DNA of 64,000 nt from Rotaria sordida (Eukaryota; Rotifera; Eurotatoria; Philodinida; Philodinidae): positions 1-64,000 of the forward strand of contig CAJNOL010001291.1 of NCBI GenBank assembly GCA_905250125.1, in the 5' to 3' direction. Each line of letters starts with the position of its first letter. The first letter of the stretch is position 1. The position numbers and the translations under genes are program-made. The notes beneath the pieces were generated by a model. The model did no database searches. It was not told the origin of the DNA and saw only the letters and a program-made list of their open reading frames with translations. Below are positions 58,151 through 64,000 of this stretch, piece after piece.

Positions 58151-59295
58151 CTGGAAGATATTATCAAGGAATAAAGTTTGAAATGCTTTGTTCATGAGAT
58201 TCTACACCAAGCCATTTTCTTTGAAACATCTTTGATAAAAGAATAAAACATCATTTCCATGAGTATATTGTAACTCAGGATTGATATGAACTACCGCGGC
58301 TTGAGTGGACTTATAGATACGATATTTGGTAAAAGAACCAAATATGTTTTAAAGAAAATGACTTGACGTGGGATCTCATGAATGTAAAATTTAAAGATCT
58401 ATCGATTGATAATATCTTCGAATTAAATGGCAGTTGGAGCATATTTTACTACCATCTCAACTTCTTAGATATATTGCATTGTTGTAAGAGAATTCTTTCG
58501 TTTAATTTTACAATATAAGTATTCTTCATCTAATTATTATGATCACTATATATTTCAAATACATTTATAAAAAATAATCAAACAAACTGGATAATAAATC
58601 TTTGATTGAAATGAACATCATTCGGACTGAAAGGTTCATTAACTGCCGAATATAACTGAAAAACTATCGTCTAGATAAGTACCATAATCTCTACGAAAAT
58701 ATCAAACAAACTCAGTTAATAAATCTTTCAAAATGCTAAACCAAATTGATTGAAACATATACAGGAACTCAGTTTTACTTGTTTCGATGTTATTGGTTAT
58801 TGATTGTTGCTTTTTTATATATTGACGATCTACCACATGATTAAAGAACAACAATGTTTCAAAAATAAGTTTCGAATATTTATTGCATACTGTTCTATGA
58901 TGTCCATTAACTTTTCAAAAGTCAAACGATGCTATTGTACCAAAAAACTCTCCATTTGATCATATAATGACAAATATGACAAAAAAATTAATGGTAATAT
59001 GACGATTATCACATTAAGAAGCAATTGATAAGTAAAAATATTGATTTAGAACAACAATCAAATCATCATAATAGCAGAAACAAGATACTTGTGTCAACTA
59101 CTAACAGTTGATTTAATAGATAATGCATGTAAATTGATGTTGTGATTTAAGTACACTGACAATTTAGTCTCAGAGAAATGAGCTTCTTCACAACTAAGCT
59201 CTTGTCAATGTAACTAAACATAAAAAATAATATGAAAATGATTACGTCTGGACAAATGTTTATTAACATGAACAATTCCAAAAAAACTCTTTCTT

Positions 59296-59395
59296 AGGAT
59301 GTGAGTGGAAGTGTATCTCCTTTTCACCTACTTCCATATCACTACCCACACCGACGCACACACCAAACACCAAACACCCACACTCACATTCATAC
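59296..59395. repeat. TGTGGG/CCCACA dyad E (degenerate)
   Basis: AGGATGTGAGTGGAAGTGTA on the left and ACACCCACACTCACATTCAT on the right. Two further CCCACACC/CACACACC patches lie in between. It ends about 130 bp from the ABCG stop codon. Confidence 0.5.
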
Positions 59396-59526
59396 TCTTG
59401 ACTTTAAACATATTAGAAACTGATGAAGTTCTTTTTTAAAATATTGAACTGCTGAGAAGCAGTTGATTGAAACAAGAAAATGGTTTGTCTCAAAACGTCC
59501 ACGTGTAGAAATCTAAATAGACTAGT

Positions 59527-61609
59527 TTATGATTTGCCCTTAATTATCATCTGCCATTCTTCGGCAAGACGAAGGCGATGAGCTCGATACCAGATAATAC
59601 CGAAGGCGAGTAGGTTAAACAAAACGAATAGTGTGAAAAGCATAGTAATATCGAAACGAATTTTGGAAGCTGACTTTGATCCGGTATTCCATTGAAGTTC
59701 AGTTAGAATTGAAAAACCATAGTAGAACGGAGACAAGTACTGAAAGGTTCTCAAGGCCAATGGTAAGCGTTGCAGGTCAACAAAATAACCGCTAAAAGCT
59801 ACGAGTATTTGAAGGACAGGCACTGTTGTGCCCACTGCACTCTCGACCGATGACGAAGTCGAAGCGATGAATTCGCCCAATGCTGCACTAGTGCTGCTTG
59901 TCAACACCACCGTCGACACGAACTCCAGAAAGTGTACGAATTTGTGAGCATGTACCCAAATTGAAGCACACCAATATGGAATCGAACAGAATATAACAGG
60001 CACGAGAATAAGCGTCGGTAAGTCATGCAAGAAGGCGGATAAATAGAAGGCGACCGTACCATACATACTATGTTGCGTTTCTTTCAGAAATACGAGGATT
60101 TCTTTCGGCATTGTACCCGAGACAAGGCTTCCGCAGGTGGTCGCTGTTACATAGATGACGAGATATAGCAAACCATTAACATTATTGGTATATGCTCGCG
60201 ACGGTAATCGATGAGGCAAATTAAAATACAGAAGACCGAGAATTACAGCCGGAACAAATGTTTTGATAAGCACATTATGGGTGTGCACCGGATTGCGTGC
60301 ACCAGCCTTGAACGAGCGCCACAGTAGCCATTTCATCTGACGAAAAAAGCTTGGAACTGATGTGAGCGAGCTTGTCAATGAGGAATCAATAAAAGAAGCA
60401 GTGATCGATGGTGTGACCGATGCCGCAAGTGAAATGGCATAAGGTGACGTGGCAAATCGTTCGACCGATTGCGTAGTTTCTTTACTTGCCAAAGTTTCTG
60501 GTGCAGCTAATTGTTCGATAAATCCGTCAAGTGACGATGCTACTAAGCCACAGTGTTCGGTGAAGAAAAGCGACGCTTCATGGTGAGCATCACCGAAGAA
60601 TGCTTGTTTTCCGCCATGTACCAATACACATAAGGAATCAATGAATTTGAACATTTCCGATGTTGGTTGATGCAGAACAATGACAATTGATCGATGTCGC
60701 TCGACGGCCAATGTACGAATAGTGTGCATCAATGACTTGGCTAAATATGAATCCAAATTAGATGTCGGCTCATCAATGAGCATGATTGATGGATCAATCA
60801 ACGCTACTGTAGCAAATGCCAGTCGCTTTCGCTCACCACCTGATAACTTTGAAATAGTAGTCGATGCACATTGTTCCAAACTTAAGAGTTTGATCGTCTC
60901 GAAGACGCGCACTCGACGATCATCATCGGTCAATGTCAACGACGGTATTCGTAGCATGGCCTAAGATCAAAGACAAAAAGAAAAAGACAGTTCCAATGGA
61001 TCATGTAGACATAATTAATTGAAATCTGAAGAGTTCAACAAACAAAACATCAACCTTTTTCTTCTGACATACATGTCATCAAATTCAATTTCAAAGAGTT
61101 GTATCATTTCATACCTGAAAGATTAGATGTTCATTGAGAGTCATCGTCTCAATGAACACTTGATTTTGCTCAACGTGTCCAATGTATGGACTGGTTCGAC
61201 GTTCATTGCGTGACGTCACTCGGCCATTCAGCATGACAGTACCCGAAGCGAGTGTGGTCGCTGTAGAATCGTCTTGGCCACTGAGCACCTTTAGTAGCGT
61301 CGTTTTACCTAAACGAAAGACTAGTTTTTCTTACATCTCTAAAGCCGACCGCTGCTTCTTACCAACGCCAGATGCGCCCATCACAGCCAAAACTTGTCCA
61401 GGCTGTACGATACCTGAAACATCGGCGAGTAATACATGTCGCTGATGCGACTTAACACCAGAATTTAGATGACGAAGACATTCAGTGCTAAAGAACTTTT
61501 TATCACCGCGTACGTCTACGCACAGACGAGACCAGCTGAGAGTGAATTCATGATGCTTGTTTGTCACGTCAATGGCAAGAGTGCTAGTGTTATTCGTGTT
61601 GGACAACAT
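59527..61609 (-). CDS. ABCG (White-type) half transporter, 3 exons, 624 aa
   Basis: Exons 61609-61363, 61308-61115 and 60960-59527 (1875 nt, in frame, GT-AG). The nucleotide-binding domain comes first: Walker A GASGVGKT is split by intron 1, then a Q-loop region (HVEQNQVF). The signature is LSGGERKRLAFA, Walker B is IMLIDEPTSNLDS and the H-loop His lies in VLHQPTSEMF. The C-terminal half has about six membrane helices (residues about 360-610). NBD-then-TMD order and length define ABCG half transporters, which dimerise at membranes to export sterols, pigment precursors or xenobiotics. All ATPase motifs are intact. GC content is clearly higher than in other genes here and codon use differs (more GTC, GAC, CGC). 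That may indicate different expression or origin. Substrate cannot be inferred; proximity to a P450 suits a detoxification role but proves nothing. Confidence 0.92.
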
Positions 61610-64000
61610 GATATGTTACTCGTTAGCAAACAATCTCAGTCGACGCTTCTATCAACCTATTCAAAGAGAGAGGAAGAAAAAGATATTCATCATATAGAAT
61701 ATATTAACTCAATATTTTCTCTCAATGACAAGTAACGCTCGTCGCTTCGCCTCGCTTGACTCTTGACTGAATGATTGAGTCTTTTCATATAATTCAATCG
61801 TAAAGCAAAATGAACGACAATATCAGACTTATGCATATTTATCTTTTAATCCTAATTTCATGCGGACCAGTAATACTTCAGTTGAAACAATGAGACATAT
61901 ACATGAATTTACAATTGTAGCTATATTCTATGTCTAAGTTAGATACGAAATTCTCAGGCATGTACAGCGCAATTGTTTACTTTCAATTCTGACAACACGA
62001 TTTAAATGACGTTTTCATTTGTGCAAGGATATTTTCGTTTCCAAGTCTTACACGCACTCCTTTCAACATACATACGAACTTTGAGTTTTTATCACTTTTC
62101 AACTCTTCATATGACACAAAGTATCTAATAGGCTCCATCTTTTTCGCTATAGACCTTAAAATGAATTTATCACTCTGGAAAAATCATGAAACGAATGTCG
62201 AATACGTCATGACTACTCGTTCAGCGTACTACCAGAGCTTCGTCATTCAGTGATTATTGAGTCTTAAACTCCTACTTCTACTTTTCACGATAAAACGATA
62301 GGAAATAAGAATTTACCTAAAGACTACAACCAGAACTCGATCAACCCTGATGGCAAGCACTAATCCTAGCTCTATGATCTTTGAAATGACCGAGACAGAA
62401 AGACAATACTATTTCGACTCATTATTCGAATGCTCAGTGTTTATTCTCGTTCTGATAGAATTTTCACTTCAAGAAGGTCTGATCTTGCTGAGTTATGAAT
62501 CATTCTTTGCATATCCACTGACCCACGAAAATATAGGTCTTCCATAGAGAAACTTGTAACTCGACCTCGTCTAAATCGTTCGTCTCAAAAAATGTCATAA
62601 AGAATGCTCTATGGTAGTCAAGCATGCTCTGAAATTTTCAGAATTGCAACTATTTGAAAGAGTGAAGATTTGTACAAGGATATATTCACCGATTATAGGA
62701 ACCAATAGATTGTAAAAATTGACAGAGATCAGATTGTTCTTTTATGAAGTGGACAGGTCTTGTCTAAGTTTTGATTTGCTGTAGAAAAAAAAGGCATCAA
62801 GTTCATCAGAGAGAGATAGAACAGCATAAACTTTATCTTGCTTTTTTTCGTTCTGTGAGGATTAGAAGATTAAATTATTAATATTTGCTTAAAATCTTTT
62901 TCTTTATTCTGCCTTATCCTAACAAAATTCATAGAGATTGTATGATAGCTTAGTTTCTTATCACGAGTAAGGTTTTGTGAAGTATGATACGATCTCTGAA
63001 TTTCATTAGGACAAGACACAATATAGGGAAAGACTTTAAGCAAATATTAATCATTTGATCTTCTAATTCTCACAGAACGAAAAGGCAAGATAAAGTTTAT
63101 GCTGCTTTATCGCTCTCTGATGAACTTGATGCCTGCTTTTTTACAGCAAATCAAAGCTGTGATAAGGCCTGTGCACTCCATAAAAGAATGATCCGATCTC
63201 TTTCAATTTTTACAACCTATTGGTTCCTATAATCGGTGAGTGTATCCTTGTCTAGATCTTCACTTTTTCAAATAGCTGCAATTCTAAAAATTTCAGAGCA
63301 TGTTTGACTATGATAGAGTATTCTTTATGAAAGTTTTTGAGACGAACGATTCAGACTGGAGCGAATTACAAGTTACTCTATGAAAGATCTATACCCTTTG
63401 GGGGTCAGTGGATATGCAAAGAATAATTCATAACTCAGAAAGATTAGATCTTCTTGAAGTGAAAATTCTACTAAAACAAGAAGAAACACTGAGCATTCAG
63501 ATGATGAGTCGAAATAGTATTGTCTTTCTGTCTCAATCATTTCTAAAACGATAGGAAATAAAGATTTATCCAAAAACTACAACTAGAACTCGATCAACCC
63601 TGATGGAAAGCGTCAATCCAAGCTCTTTGACCTTTATCAAGCTGTACTTGTAGGTAAAAGATGAGGTTGAACGACGTGAAATACTTGAGATACTTCCCTC
63701 GTCAGTACTCATATCAATAAGTATACTCTTTGGAACTTCTCGGGATCTGCTATTATCCAGACAAAAAGACTAATAAAAGCAAAAAATTTTATTCGTTCTA
63801 GAATACACTTTCGACCACATATTACAACTAAAGTCTCATACGAATTAGAGATAATCATCTGCCATCAAACGTATCAAAAATGAAATTACTAACAACGAAC
63901 AATCGTGACTGCTATGGTTCCATAGAAAGTCAACATAGCTCAACAATGGAACATGATAGATTCTTCTCACGCCTATTTTCCACTCAAAACTATACTAAAA
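61610..64000. other. ABCG upstream region and terminal repeat block
   Basis: 61.6-62.3 kb should contain the ABCG promoter. The rest is dominated by the palindrome at 62392-63540 and its flanking direct repeats. The last 350 bp show no recognisable feature. Confidence 0.45.
62288..63640. repeat. About 1.15-kb palindrome flanked by direct repeats
   Basis: The left arm from about 62392 (GAGACAGAAAGACAATACTA) is complementary, in order, to sequence ending about 63540. Pairing persists almost to the centre near 62965 (CTAACAAAATTCATAGAGAT against its complement). Outside the palindrome the segment ACGATAGGAAATAA...AACTCGATCAACCCTGATGG occurs in the same orientation at about 62288-62352 and 63549-63606. 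The two frames 62350-62547 (plus) and 63373-63573 (minus) are the same arm read on opposite strands and are not genes. Confidence 0.75.

Larger units (their letters stand above)
52342..59526. other. Gene-poor, repeat-bearing interval between P450 and ABCG
   Basis: Seven kilobases without a confident gene. They contain a 1.7-kb inverted-repeat element (52836-54566) and three TGTGGG/CCCACA dyads. Two short coding-like frames on the minus strand (57533-57739 and 57873-58150) are also present. A plus-strand frame near 54848-55063 has a mixed composition and no motif. Confidence 0.45.

Noticed and set aside
62350-63573. Two 65-66-codon similar proteins on opposite strands
   Set aside because: They are the two arms of one palindrome read in opposite directions, without a larger gene context.

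Overview
The window is eukaryotic nuclear DNA and most resembles a bdelloid rotifer (Adineta/Rotaria-like). It is very AT-rich. Genes are split by short GT-AG introns (mostly 45-90 bp). An intronless rhodopsin-like GPCR sits among ordinary animal genes, and a bacterial-type dehydrogenase pseudogene lies beside TGTGGG-like repeats. The organism call is an inference from these features; no database was searched.

Layout. 0.4-11.7 kb (minus): a complete 16-exon metabotropic GABA-B-type receptor. 13.3-15.2 kb (minus): a 5-exon gene joining a ZAD-like cysteine domain to a FLYWCH/WRKY-GCM1-like zinc finger. 18.3 kb (plus): a small hypothetical ORF. 20.2-21.2 kb (minus): an intronless GPCR. 21.4-23.7 kb: a TA-flanked terminal-inverted-repeat element. 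27.5-28.2 kb (minus): NDUFAF4, a complex I assembly factor. 29.8-37.3 kb (plus): CHFR (FHA, RING, cysteine-rich region, PBZ). 37.4-45.7 kb (plus): a KDM4-type histone demethylase (JmjN, JmjC, PHD, extended PHD, tudor). KDM4 starts only 150 bp after the CHFR stop, with a splice acceptor just upstream of its ATG, so a trans-spliced operon is plausible. For all spliced genes except the small ones, I derived the exons by hand and the summed lengths close in frame.

From about 46 kb onward the window changes character. Genes are sparse and of detoxification type: a dead acetoin/diacetyl-reductase-like SDR (48.8-49.6 kb), an intact intronless cytochrome P450 (50.8-52.3 kb) and an ABCG half transporter (59.5-61.6 kb). 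Between them are a 1.7-kb inverted-repeat element, five short TGTGGG/CCCACA blocks (four of them G-rich-left/C-rich-right dyads) and decayed ORFs. At 62.4-63.5 kb there is a ~1.15-kb palindrome flanked by direct repeats. This looks like an accessory or subtelomere-like segment next to a conserved gene block.

A second theme is foldback DNA. The introns longer than about 1 kb whose content I could read carry imperfect inverted repeats, and two copies of one foldback family can be recognised (25.8 kb and 44.5 kb). No CRISPR array, rRNA or complete tRNA gene was seen; one tRNA-like SINE promoter lies inside a CHFR intron.
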